64,000 nt of DNA from Bacteroidota bacterium (GTDB lineage: Bacteria > Bacteroidota > Bacteroidia > Bacteroidales > UBA4417): contig JACAAZ010000008.1 in assembly GCA_013376995.1 (NCBI GenBank), forward strand, positions 81,305 through 145,304. The letters are read 5' to 3'. Numbering within the stretch: the first letter of the stretch is position 1; every line of letters starts with the position of its first letter. The translations under genes and the position numbers were made by a program. Below are positions 33,614-42,333 of the stretch, one piece after another. The notes below the pieces were generated by a model, which was not told the origin of the DNA, ran no database searches, and saw nothing but the letters and a program-made list of their open reading frames with translations.

Positions 33614-35539
33614 TTATTTCAGTTTTGAAAGGGTCACAGTGGTGCCTTTATTAATTTGGCTGTTAATATCCAGGATGGCAGAAATTTGACTTGCCCTTTC
33701 CCGCATATTATCAATCCCGTAATGACCTGGAAAGGTCTCACTTACATCAAATCCTTTTCCCTCATCAGCCAGTGTAATGTTGTATTGAAACTTGCTGTTT
33801 GTATCGATTGAGAGAATGATCTTACCTGTATCCGAATATTTCAGTGCATTGTTGATGGCTTCCTGGAAAATGCGGTAAATATTGAGCGCCTCAATAGATG
33901 ACAGCACCGGCTTATCAGTGATCTGATCCCTGATTTCCATTTTCAAATTTGTACTGTGAGCCAACTGATGTTGAGCATACAATTTCAACTTATCTGCCAG
34001 TTCATCAAAATGAATAATCTCCTTTCTTGAAGCCCAAATGGTCTCCCTGAGATCGGCAATTGTACTTTTGGCGGTTTCATTTATTTTGTGCAAACGGTTT
34101 AATTTGTCATTCTCCGTCAATTTAACCGGTGCATTCAGGATAAAATCCATGTTGCTTCTTATATAACTCAGTTGTCCGCCCAGGTTATCATGCAATTCAG
34201 CAGCTATACGTTTTCTTTCACCTTCTTTTGCCGTTGTTACAGCTATATCGCTGGTACGCTTATTCTCTTCGTGAATCAATCGCAATTGGAGTTGTTGCTT
34301 TTTCCTGTTTTGACGAAAAAGAATGAATGAGAAAATACTCACGACAAACAAAAGAATAACTGATCCATAAAAAAAGTAGCTTTCACGGGAGAGTTCATAA
34401 TTCTGCTGGATGATCTTATTCTTTTGCTTTTGAAAATCGTATTTTGCCTGCAATTCTGCCAGTTCTTCAGCCGAATTTTTCTTGTACAATGAATCCTTTA
34501 ATGAAATAATCTTTAATAAAGTTTCCTCGTACATCATACTATTCCCGGCAACCTTATAATTATCCGCCAAAGCCATATTGAGTAAAATCAATTTTGAATC
34601 CAGCCTATTTTTTTCAGCTATAGCAATACCTTCCCTGCAGACTTTAATTCCCTTCTCGGACTGTTTGTTTTGAGCATAATAATTCCCAAGTTCCATCATA
34701 TCGGATACTATATAAAACGGGTCGCCGATCAGTTTCCGGATATTCACAGCTTCTGCCAGCGGAGCTTCAGCTTTGTCAACTCTTTTCTTATCAATAAAAA
34801 TACTTGCCTCTACAGCCAGGGCATTAGCCAGTGTTTGAAGGTCCTGATTTCCCCGGCTTAGAGTGATGGCTTTTTTAATATAAAATTCTGCTGAATCCCT
34901 TTTATCCAGGTTATTATATATAGCGGCCATATTGATATACGTTATACTCTCCGTGTATGGCGAGTTGTCGGCTCCTTTCTTTAATGCATCGTAAAAACAT
35001 CTTAATGCTTCCGAATTTTGCCCCATCTCCATCTTTACCCAGCCAATATTCGTCAATGCCGATTGCTCTGTTAGTATATCACCAATTGCTTCAGCCCGGG
35101 TAAGCAAGGAAAAAAACGGAGCCAGTGCCTCTTTGTATTTACTCTTCTTGATTAATACCTGTCCTTTTAGCAAAGAGAACCGGATATATGGCTTACTGTT
35201 TTTATCATTATAGTGCAGCTTCTCCAAAAAATTATTGCATACCAGAAGCGCAGAGTCATTCAAACCTTTTTTAATCAGATAATTAGTTAAGTATGATTCT
35301 GCCAAAGCCTCTGAATTAAAATCTTTTTTCTGCTTTGCAAGCTGCTTCGCAGAAGAGGCATATTGCAGCAAATTCTCCATATTCATCGATTGCCTTTGAT
35401 CACAGAGGGCGAATGCGATTTTCAATCTTTTATCCGAATCGGTTGTAAGGGCATAAGCATGCTTCAGGCTGTCAACTCTTGCTGTTTGGGCAATGCCCAG
35501 CATAGGTAAGACAAACAAAAGAATCATCAACCGATGCAT
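33614..35539 (-). CDS. Tetratricopeptide sensor histidine kinase 1
   Basis: A 641-residue kinase: signal peptide (1-18), periplasmic TPR domain (about 25-355), coiled coil (355-385), one transmembrane helix (about 388-408), and a dimerisation/phosphoacceptor helix of the HisKA_3 type with His450 in IAAELHDNLGGQLSYIRS. The HATPase domain follows, with FQEAINNALKYS (N box) and DEGKGFD (G1 box). This is the standard Bacteroidota partner of NarL-type regulators. It is divergent from the T9SS gene at 35809; the ligand is unknown. Same length as kinase 2. Confidence 0.92.
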   Translation of the reverse strand: MHRLMILLFVLPMLGIAQTARVDSLKHAYALTTDSDKRLKIAFALCDQRQSMNMENLLQYASSAKQLAKQKKDFNSEALAESYLTNYLIKKGLNDSALLVCNNFLEKLHYNDKNSKPYIRFSLLKGQVLIKKSKYKEALAPFFSLLTRAEAIGDILTEQSALTNIGWVKMEMGQNSEALRCFYDALKKGADNSPYTESITYINMAAIYNNLDKRDSAEFYIKKAITLSRGNQDLQTLANALAVEASIFIDKKRVDKAEAPLAEAVNIRKLIGDPFYIVSDMMELGNYYAQNKQSEKGIKVCREGIAIAEKNRLDSKLILLNMALADNYKVAGNSMMYEETLLKIISLKDSLYKKNSAEELAELQAKYDFQKQKNKIIQQNYELSRESYFFYGSVILLFVVSIFSFILFRQNRKKQQLQLRLIHEENKRTSDIAVTTAKEGERKRIAAELHDNLGGQLSYIRSNMDFILNAPVKLTENDKLNRLHKINETAKSTIADLRETIWASRKEIIHFDELADKLKLYAQHQLAHSTNLKMEIRDQITDKPVLSSIEALNIYRIFQEAINNALKYSDTGKIILSIDTNSKFQYNITLADEGKGFDVSETFPGHYGIDNMRERASQISAILDINSQINKGTTVTLSKLK

Positions 35540-35808
35540 GTTTCAGGGTTTGATATTGTGGATACGTAGTATAAAAATACTACAAATGAGTTATTGCCCT
35601 GTTGACCAGGTACCGGTAATTTTATTCTGTTAGCAAAGAGCGATAACTATCTGTGGATAAAAGGAATAGATCCAGGCTTGTTAAATATGTATTCTTTAGC
35701 TTGCTAATAGCGGGTCTCAGAAAGAAATTCTATTCAAAAAGCAAATCAAACGTTATTAATCAGTACTGATAAAAAATTGCACATTAATTAATTCTAATAC
35801 AAGTTATC
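35540..35808. other. Divergent intergenic region between kinase 1 and a T9SS cargo gene
   Basis: 269 bases that must hold promoters in both directions. At 35646-35661 it has ACTATC-TGTG-GATAAA, a degenerate version of the ACTATC...GATAGT palindrome found at 46938 and 48473. There is no perfect TAnnTTTG at the matching distance. Otherwise nothing is recognised. Confidence 0.4.
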
Positions 35809-37392
35809 ATGAAAAAAATATACTGCTTCGAGCTGACTATTAATTACATGGCTCGCGCTATTATTATACTTTTCTTCCTCCCTGTTTTTCCGCTTACAGT
35901 TGATTGCCAGACGGCCGGAGCGATCGACAACACTTTTGGCACCAATGGTTTTGCCAACAGCGGCCAAGCTGTTTATATCAGCCAGTTTGGCGGAGTATTG
36001 GTTCAAACTGATCACAAAATAATCTGTGTACAGAGGGTCGGATCCAACTCTGTGTATGATATAGCATTAGTGAGATTCCATCCTGATGGCAGCCTTGATA
36101 ATTCCTTTGGTAATGGTGGTGTTGCTTTAACAGTAACGGCATTTAATGAAACACCAACATGGGCAGTCCTTGCAAATGACGGAAGAATCCTTGTCGGGAG
36201 CAGTGCCTTTGACGGCAGTAGCAACTTTGGGGTTGTTTCGTGTTATACTGCCAATGGTTCACCGGATGACTCTTTTGGAACAAACGGGTATTTCATATCA
36301 AAATTCCCTGGATCCACTTCCGACGGCCTTGGCCCTGTCTGTGTACTGCCGGATGGAAAAATAATTGCTGCCGGAATGACTCATACTACTACTGGTTCTT
36401 CAAACACCCTTATCAAACTTCTTCCAAACGGTACCCTTGACCTAACCTTCGGATTAAACGGGCGGGCTGAAGGGAATAACGTATATGTCTTCTCTATGGC
36501 TCTCCAAAAGGATGGGAAAATATTACTGGGAGGCCGGACAACAAAAAAAATGGCCCTTACCCGGTTTACATCCGAAGGTGATATAGATGCTACTTTTGGC
36601 CTAAACGGGTTGGTTGAAATTAACTATAACCCAACTAATATGTCATGGGCTGAAAACCTGTTTGTTTTACCTAATGGCAATATTATAGGAGCCGGTGCAA
36701 GCACTACTTCAAATCTCCTTTTACATGATTTTATGGCTGCGGAAGTCGACAGCAATGGAGCGATCATCAATAACTACGGGACAAATGGAGTTGCAACATT
36801 TTCCCTGCCGGGTGCATATATCGTAACCCCCGCAGCGGCAGCTTTGCAAGCTGATAACAAAGTGATCATTGCGGGTGAAGTAGCATCAGATACTGTTACA
36901 TCAAAAGGTTATCATTTTGCCATGGTGCGCTTTAACAGCAATGGCACTGTTGATAATAGTTTTGGGAATAACGGCGTGGTTGATTATACAGAGGTTAACC
37001 GTGCAAATTGTGATGCCATTGCTATACAACAGGACAACAAAATTCTGCTTGGAGGCACTATGAATTTTGGCTCAGGAAGCTATACCATTGCTGTGGCGCG
37101 CTTTGAAGCCGGGGCTATGGCAAATGGAATTATAGAACCAAAACAGAAAGCTGAATCCTTAGCCATTTATCCCAATCCTGCGGATGATGAAATCACATTA
37201 AATTTAGAAAAACCGAGTAATTGCGAATTGCAGATAGTTGATATGCATGGTGAGTTAGTCAAAACACTAAGCATTACTGTCGAAAAGCAGCAATCATTAA
37301 AAGTTGACCTACGCAGTTTAATACCCGGTATCTATCAACTCATACTCATTAACAAATCCGGGAATTTGTATGGACGATTTGTGAAGAACTGA
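35809..37392 (+). CDS. T9SS cargo with seven delta-60 repeats
   Basis: A 527-residue protein with a signal peptide (about 1-34). Seven repeats of about 60 residues are each marked by a DNSFGNNGV-type motif: IDNTFGTNGFA, LDNSFGNGGVA, PDDSFGTNGYF, LDLTFGLNGRA, IDATFGLNGLV, IINNYGTNGVA, VDNSFGNNGVV. A strand such as LQKDGKILLGG or QQDNKILLGG follows each. These are delta-60 repeats; exactly seven copies suggests one closed propeller. It ends with a T9SS type A sorting domain (about 450-527, IYPNPADDEITL). First gene of a co-directional run of surface-protein genes; transcribed away from kinase 1. Confidence 0.87.
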   Translation: MKKIYCFELTINYMARAIIILFFLPVFPLTVDCQTAGAIDNTFGTNGFANSGQAVYISQFGGVLVQTDHKIICVQRVGSNSVYDIALVRFHPDGSLDNSFGNGGVALTVTAFNETPTWAVLANDGRILVGSSAFDGSSNFGVVSCYTANGSPDDSFGTNGYFISKFPGSTSDGLGPVCVLPDGKIIAAGMTHTTTGSSNTLIKLLPNGTLDLTFGLNGRAEGNNVYVFSMALQKDGKILLGGRTTKKMALTRFTSEGDIDATFGLNGLVEINYNPTNMSWAENLFVLPNGNIIGAGASTTSNLLLHDFMAAEVDSNGAIINNYGTNGVATFSLPGAYIVTPAAAALQADNKVIIAGEVASDTVTSKGYHFAMVRFNSNGTVDNSFGNNGVVDYTEVNRANCDAIAIQQDNKILLGGTMNFGSGSYTIAVARFEAGAMANGIIEPKQKAESLAIYPNPADDEITLNLEKPSNCELQIVDMHGELVKTLSITVEKQQSLKVDLRSLIPGIYQLILINKSGNLYGRFVKN

Positions 37393-37555
37393 TTTAATAT
37401 CCTTGTCCCATTTCCTGATTTTATTTGTATCAACTTCAATGTGACCGCTTACTCTCTTTTCATCCTCAATAATATCAAGGCACTTTAAAATCCGTCGCAT
37501 TTCATTAAACCTCAATTCCAGGAATATTTCAAATCAAATAATCAACTCTGATATT

Positions 37556-38947
37556 ATGAAAAAAATTGGTGTCCTGATTCTGAGTTTGGCTTTAAGTTCC
37601 GGAGTTTTCGCACAAACCTGGAGTGAACTTGGCGGATTGAATGCCTTATCGCCAAACAGTTATATTCGTAGTATCTGCAGCGATCCGGCAGGTAACATAT
37701 ATGCTGCCGGGTATTTTACCAATGGGTTCAACGCCATTTCAGGCGACAGGGCTGTTGCCAAATGGAATGGTTCGGTATGGAGCCTGTTAACTGGCTTGTC
37801 ATCTCCTGCATATCTAAATGGCGTTTTTACTGAATTATCTTGCGTAAGCAGCGATGCTTCAGGGAATATTTATGTTGGAGGCAACTTCACAAATTCGAGC
37901 GGGAATTACTATGTGGCCAAATGGAATGGCTCTGCGTGGAGCGAATTGGGCGGATTAAATAGTTTTAACCCCAATAGCAGTGTGAAGTGTATCTTCTGCG
38001 ATCCTTTAACAGGATACATCTATGCCGGTGGTTATTTCACCAACGGTGCAAGCCCCACTACCGGAAAATTTTATGTGGCAAAGTACGATGGCGCTTCATG
38101 GAGCGAATTGGGCGGCACAAATGGGTTGTCCGCAAATAACAATATTAACTGTCTTTGTAACGATGCTGCAGGCAATATTTATGCTGCAGGTTATTTTACA
38201 AATTCCAACGGGAAATTTTTTGTTGCCAAATGGAACGGAACGGCCTGGGATGAATTGGGCGGATTAAACGGGTTAGCGGCAAACAATGAGATTTTCAGCA
38301 TCTGCAGCGACCCTGCCGGCAATATCTACGCTGCAGGAAAATTCTCTAATGGAATTTATTCATCCGATGGGTACGAATACGTTGCAAAATGGGATGGAAC
38401 CAGCTGGACAGAGGTCGGCGGCCTGAATGCCCTGGCTGCTAATGACTATATTGAAAGCATTATCAGCGATTCCAAAGGAAATATCTATGCCAGCGGAAGC
38501 TTCTTCAAAGGTGGCCATGGCATTGTAGCGATATGGAACGACACCACCTGGAGCGAATTGGGAGCCCCCGGTTCTTTAGCTGCAAATTCTTCTACTCATA
38601 GTTTATGTAAGGATGTTGCCGGGAATATTTTTGCAGCCGGAGCATTTACCAATTCCAGCGGACTAAATTATGTAGCTAAATACAGCAGCGGCGTTTATGG
38701 CACCAACCTGGTTGAAAACAACAATATTCCGGAAATATTCCCTAATCCGGCAAACGATCAGTTGCAAATAGAATTGCCTTATCATTCCAACCTGGTATCA
38801 TTTATACGGATTTACAATGGCAATGGCAAGATTGTTCTTCAACAAAAGAGGTTCAGCGAAAGAGAAACAATTGATATTTCGAATCTTGTGCCTGGGGTAT
38901 ACTTTTTGACATTTGGTGCATTCAGGCAGAAATTTATAAAAAGATAA
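37556..38947 (+). CDS. T9SS cargo with seven WSELGG/GNIYAAG repeats
   Basis: A 463-residue protein: signal peptide (1-19), then seven repeats of about 50 residues. Each repeat holds WSELGGLNAL, then SICSDPAGNIYAAGYFTNG and YVAKWNG. The repeat is not one I can name, but seven copies with a GNIYAAG core strand and an AKWNG strand fit a seven-bladed propeller. The last ~80 residues are a T9SS type A sorting domain (IFPNPANDQLQI). A FISUMP lipoprotein gene follows within about 40 bases, as at 24103. Confidence 0.85.
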   Translation: MKKIGVLILSLALSSGVFAQTWSELGGLNALSPNSYIRSICSDPAGNIYAAGYFTNGFNAISGDRAVAKWNGSVWSLLTGLSSPAYLNGVFTELSCVSSDASGNIYVGGNFTNSSGNYYVAKWNGSAWSELGGLNSFNPNSSVKCIFCDPLTGYIYAGGYFTNGASPTTGKFYVAKYDGASWSELGGTNGLSANNNINCLCNDAAGNIYAAGYFTNSNGKFFVAKWNGTAWDELGGLNGLAANNEIFSICSDPAGNIYAAGKFSNGIYSSDGYEYVAKWDGTSWTEVGGLNALAANDYIESIISDSKGNIYASGSFFKGGHGIVAIWNDTTWSELGAPGSLAANSSTHSLCKDVAGNIFAAGAFTNSSGLNYVAKYSSGVYGTNLVENNNIPEIFPNPANDQLQIELPYHSNLVSFIRIYNGNGKIVLQQKRFSERETIDISNLVPGVYFLTFGAFRQKFIKR

Positions 38948-38988
38948 ATCAAATCATGCAACTGGTTAATAATAAACACGTTGAAATC

Positions 38989-39744
38989 ATGAAACCTCAA
39001 AACATATTTTGCCTTTTTGCTCTTAGTCTTTTTGTAATAAGTATTCAGGGCTGCAAGAAGGATAAAACGGATGATCAGGGAGAAACTGTTGCTGATATCG
39101 ATGGTAATGTTTACCACTTGGTAACCATAGGCGACCAGGTATGGACCGTGGAGAACTTAAGAACCCGGCATTATCAGAATGGCGACCCGATTCAAAACGG
39201 GTCGGGCATTAAATCGGCCGCCATTGAGGATACAACAGGGACATTTTGGGCTTACGACAATAATTCGGGCTACATTTTGGATTACGGTTTACTTTATAAC
39301 TGGTATGCCGCCAATGATGCACGCAACATAGCACCGATAGGCTTTCATGTGCCAAGCGATGCGGAATTTGGAGGATTGGTTAATTCCCTGGGAGGCGATT
39401 ATTACCTTATGCCCTATGGAGATACTATTGCCGGAAGCAAATTAAAGGAGGCTGGTACTGACCATTGGGGCATTCCGGGGGAACCAGGTTTTAATGTAGA
39501 TGCTACCAATTCCAGTAAATGGGGTGGACGTGGCGGAGGTTGTCGATACCTGGGAGCATATGGATATATTTTTAGAATGTTGAACAGTTCCGGGGAATGG
39601 TGGACAACCACCTCATTTACAGGAGTTGCAGCTGAAAGTCAGGCTTATACCCTGGGCCTCATTGAAAATAGTAAAGGAGCTGGTCGGTATGGGGGGTTCA
39701 AGGAAGATGGATTATCGGTTCGTTGCATTAAAAACAAATATTAA
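38989..39744 (+). CDS. FISUMP-domain lipoprotein, tandem copy 1
   Basis: I take the ATG at 38989 (MKPQNIFCLFALSLF, 251 residues), because it gives a proper lipoprotein signal with lipobox SIQGC (Cys22) and KKDK after it; an ATG 11 codons earlier is the alternative. The FISUMP domain shows VADIDGNVYHLVTIGDQVWT, VENLRTRHYQNGDPI, YGLLYNWYAANDARNIAP, GFHVPSDAEFGGLVNSLG and EDGLSVRCIKNKY. A Gly-rich insertion, SKWGGRGGGCRYLG, is specific to this copy. Its signal peptide is almost identical to that of the next gene, so the two are a tandem duplication with diverged bodies. Confidence 0.87.
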   Translation: MKPQNIFCLFALSLFVISIQGCKKDKTDDQGETVADIDGNVYHLVTIGDQVWTVENLRTRHYQNGDPIQNGSGIKSAAIEDTTGTFWAYDNNSGYILDYGLLYNWYAANDARNIAPIGFHVPSDAEFGGLVNSLGGDYYLMPYGDTIAGSKLKEAGTDHWGIPGEPGFNVDATNSSKWGGRGGGCRYLGAYGYIFRMLNSSGEWWTTTSFTGVAAESQAYTLGLIENSKGAGRYGGFKEDGLSVRCIKNKY

Positions 39745-39788
39745 GATCAATCAAATCAAACAAGCTATTAACTATAAACATAATGGTT

Positions 39789-40493
39789 ATGAAACCTCAA
39801 AACATATGTTGGCTTTTTGCTCTTATTCTGATGGTATTCAGTTTACAGGGATGTAAAAAAGATAAAAACGACAGCATTGATCCCGGCGCAACTGTTACAG
39901 ATATCGATGGTAATGTTTATCAGAAGATAACCATAGGCACTCAAACATGGATGGTTGAAAATCTCAGAACGACTAAGTACAGGAATGGTGACTCGATACC
40001 CGAAGAACCTGACTCTGCTGCATGGCGTATATTGACCGGTGGCGCCTTCTGCAATGACAATTCTCTTTCAAATTATACCGATACCTATGGCCATTTGTAT
40101 AATTGGTATGCTGTTACTGATAGCCGAAACATAGCACCTGCAGGCTGGCATGTTGCCACTGATTCCGACTGGGCAACGCTCACCGACTTTCTGGGTGGTT
40201 GGGAAGTGGCCGGTGGTAAAATGAAAGAAACCGGTACTTCACATTGGTTGAATCCCAATACCGGTGCGACCAATGAATCTGGATTTACAGGCCTTCCCGG
40301 GGGATTTCGTTATGCTGAGGGCGGATTTGTCGGAATAGTCCATAAAGGAAAATTTGGATACTGGTGGACGACCGCTGAGAAAGATGCTGGTAGCGCCTGG
40401 TTCAGAGGCATGACATGCGTAAGCCCATACTTTGGCCGGGAAAGCGTTTCCAAAAATTACGGATTATCCGTTCGTTGTGTTATGGATAAATGA
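39789..40493 (+). CDS. FISUMP-domain lipoprotein, tandem copy 2
   Basis: A 234-residue lipoprotein from the ATG at 39789 (MKPQNICWLFALILM); an ATG two codons earlier is equally possible. Lipobox SLQGC (Cys22) is followed by KKDKND. The body reads VTDIDGNVYQKITIGTQTWM, VENLRTTKYRNGDSIPE, YGHLYNWYAVTDSRNIAPAG, WHVATDSDWATLTDFLGG and GLSVRCVMDK. It is closer in wording to the distant copy at 24103 than to its neighbour, so the family has probably exchanged or duplicated modules within the genome. Confidence 0.87.
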   Translation: MKPQNICWLFALILMVFSLQGCKKDKNDSIDPGATVTDIDGNVYQKITIGTQTWMVENLRTTKYRNGDSIPEEPDSAAWRILTGGAFCNDNSLSNYTDTYGHLYNWYAVTDSRNIAPAGWHVATDSDWATLTDFLGGWEVAGGKMKETGTSHWLNPNTGATNESGFTGLPGGFRYAEGGFVGIVHKGKFGYWWTTAEKDAGSAWFRGMTCVSPYFGRESVSKNYGLSVRCVMDK

Positions 40494-40630
40494 ATATGAA
40501 TTAAGCTGTTGTTTTCACACGAGAAAAGAACTTCAACATCTTTTCATTGGTAATCAATGCTATGGTTAGCCTTCAACATCAACTTGCTGGATAAACATTA
40601 AACAACGTCCATCATAAAATTTGACCAAAT

Positions 40631-42298
40631 ATGTTAAAGCTCTATATTTTCATTTGCAGTCTTTTTGTGAGCTACAATATTTATTCTCAAACTCCTGCTT
40701 TGCTGCTAGACATCAATACCACTGGAAATTCCGTGAAAAGCACAACTGCTGTTTTTGAATTTAACGGGAGCAGCTATTTCTCTGCAGATGACGGTGTACA
40801 TGGTCCTGAACTCTGGAAAACCGATGGCACTACATCAGGGACTTCTTGTTTGCTGGACATCAACGAAGGAGCATATGGATCTTATCCTCATGAATTTGCT
40901 GTAATAGGAAACAAAATGTTATTTGGTGCTACAGACAATTCCGGGCTGGAGGATCTGTGGATCACTGACGGAACAACCGCGGGCACTGAAAGTATTAAAT
41001 CCATATCGCCATATTACAATCCTGCTTCAGGAATCCGTGCAATTACACCATTCGGAACAAAAGCTTTTTTTATTGCCACTGACGGTACAAACGGATCTGA
41101 GTTATGGGTGACAGATGGAACAAGCGATGGCACGATGATGTTAAAAGATATTGACACGATACCGGACAGTGGCGGGCTCGACTGGACCTCATCCTTTATG
41201 GTCCTGAATAACAAAATCTATTTCGAGGCAAGCGAATCCATCCATGGAAGAGAATTATGGGAAAGCGACGGAACTGCTGCCGGGACAAAACTTCTTAAGG
41301 ATATTTACCCGGGAGCAGAAAGCGGCCTTGATTATCTAACCGATTTCACCTTGCTGAATGGAAAGTTTTATTTTTCCGCAAAAGATGAGGTACATGGCTT
41401 TGAGCTATGGGAAAGTGATGGTACGGAAGCGGGCACTCAACTGGTGAAAGATATTAAACCTGGCTCAGCTTCAGGGTTCAGCCCGAGTTTTCAGATCTTT
41501 CCATTTAAAAATAAGATTTACTTCCAGGCTGATAATGGTGATATTAGCATTGGCAGGGAATTATGGAGCAGTGACGGAACATCCGGCGGCACCCAACTGC
41601 TGAAAGACATCAATACTGGATCTAATTATTCGGATGCAAAATATTTCAGTGAATTAAACGGTAAATTGTACTTCTGGGCTATGAAAAATACCAGTCCTTT
41701 CTCAACGATCTTCCAGTTCTGGATGACTGATGGTACTTCTGACGGCACGGTTGTAGCGGCAGACACTTACCCCGGGAACTATACCTCCGGCCTGACAAAA
41801 GTGTATAACGGAAATTTATATACCACGTACTCAGATGCCACCTATGGCTATCAGTTGTTCCGTTTCGACCCTGGTTCGGCAAGTTTGAAAATGTTAAGCC
41901 CGGCAGCCCCTGCCATTGATGCCTGCAATGCAGGAGGACTAGGCACCACTTTTAGTGTCAGCAATGGGAAATTCTTTTACCCGGCAGTTTATGATGCTTC
42001 AAAGGGAATAGAACTGTACACATTTTCAACAGCCTCAAACGGAATTGAAACAAATGCCCTGTCGGAGAATGCATGTATGTTTCCAGTTCCTGCTGACAAG
42101 CAAATGAATATCTACCTGGAACCAAACATCAGGGAGGTAAAAATTATCGACGCGCAGGGGCAGGTAGTCCTCTCAGTTCCTTCTGGGAATAAGCTAATGG
42201 TTTCTTTCGACTGTTCATCCCTGACTCCAGGGATATACATTGCCAGGTTTGAAGCTGGAGAGCATACATTTTCCCGAACGTTTATTGTAAAGCATTAA
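40631..42298 (+). CDS. T9SS cargo with ELWxxDGT repeats
   Basis: A 555-residue protein: signal peptide (1-19, ending YSQ), then seven clear ELWxxDGT repeats (ELWKTDGTTSGT, DLWITDGTTAGT, ELWVTDGTSDGT, ELWESDGTAAGT, ELWESDGTEAGT, ELWSSDGTSGGT, QFWMTDGTSDGT) of about 50-60 residues, and a degenerate eighth (YQLFRFDPGS). Each repeat ends in LLKDI-type sequence. A T9SS type A sorting domain follows (about 470-555, MFPVPADKQMNIYL). The family is common on Bacteroidota surfaces; function is unknown. It begins about 140 bases after the FISUMP pair. Confidence 0.87.
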   Translation: MLKLYIFICSLFVSYNIYSQTPALLLDINTTGNSVKSTTAVFEFNGSSYFSADDGVHGPELWKTDGTTSGTSCLLDINEGAYGSYPHEFAVIGNKMLFGATDNSGLEDLWITDGTTAGTESIKSISPYYNPASGIRAITPFGTKAFFIATDGTNGSELWVTDGTSDGTMMLKDIDTIPDSGGLDWTSSFMVLNNKIYFEASESIHGRELWESDGTAAGTKLLKDIYPGAESGLDYLTDFTLLNGKFYFSAKDEVHGFELWESDGTEAGTQLVKDIKPGSASGFSPSFQIFPFKNKIYFQADNGDISIGRELWSSDGTSGGTQLLKDINTGSNYSDAKYFSELNGKLYFWAMKNTSPFSTIFQFWMTDGTSDGTVVAADTYPGNYTSGLTKVYNGNLYTTYSDATYGYQLFRFDPGSASLKMLSPAAPAIDACNAGGLGTTFSVSNGKFFYPAVYDASKGIELYTFSTASNGIETNALSENACMFPVPADKQMNIYLEPNIREVKIIDAQGQVVLSVPSGNKLMVSFDCSSLTPGIYIARFEAGEHTFSRTFIVKH

Positions 42299-42333
42299 TT
42301 GCATTTCTTCATACAACCTTAAACCATGATATT

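Noticed and set aside
37318-37515. Minus-strand 65-codon open frame
   Set aside because: Starts in the short gap before the next cargo gene and runs antisense into the end of the delta-60 gene; no signal or domain.
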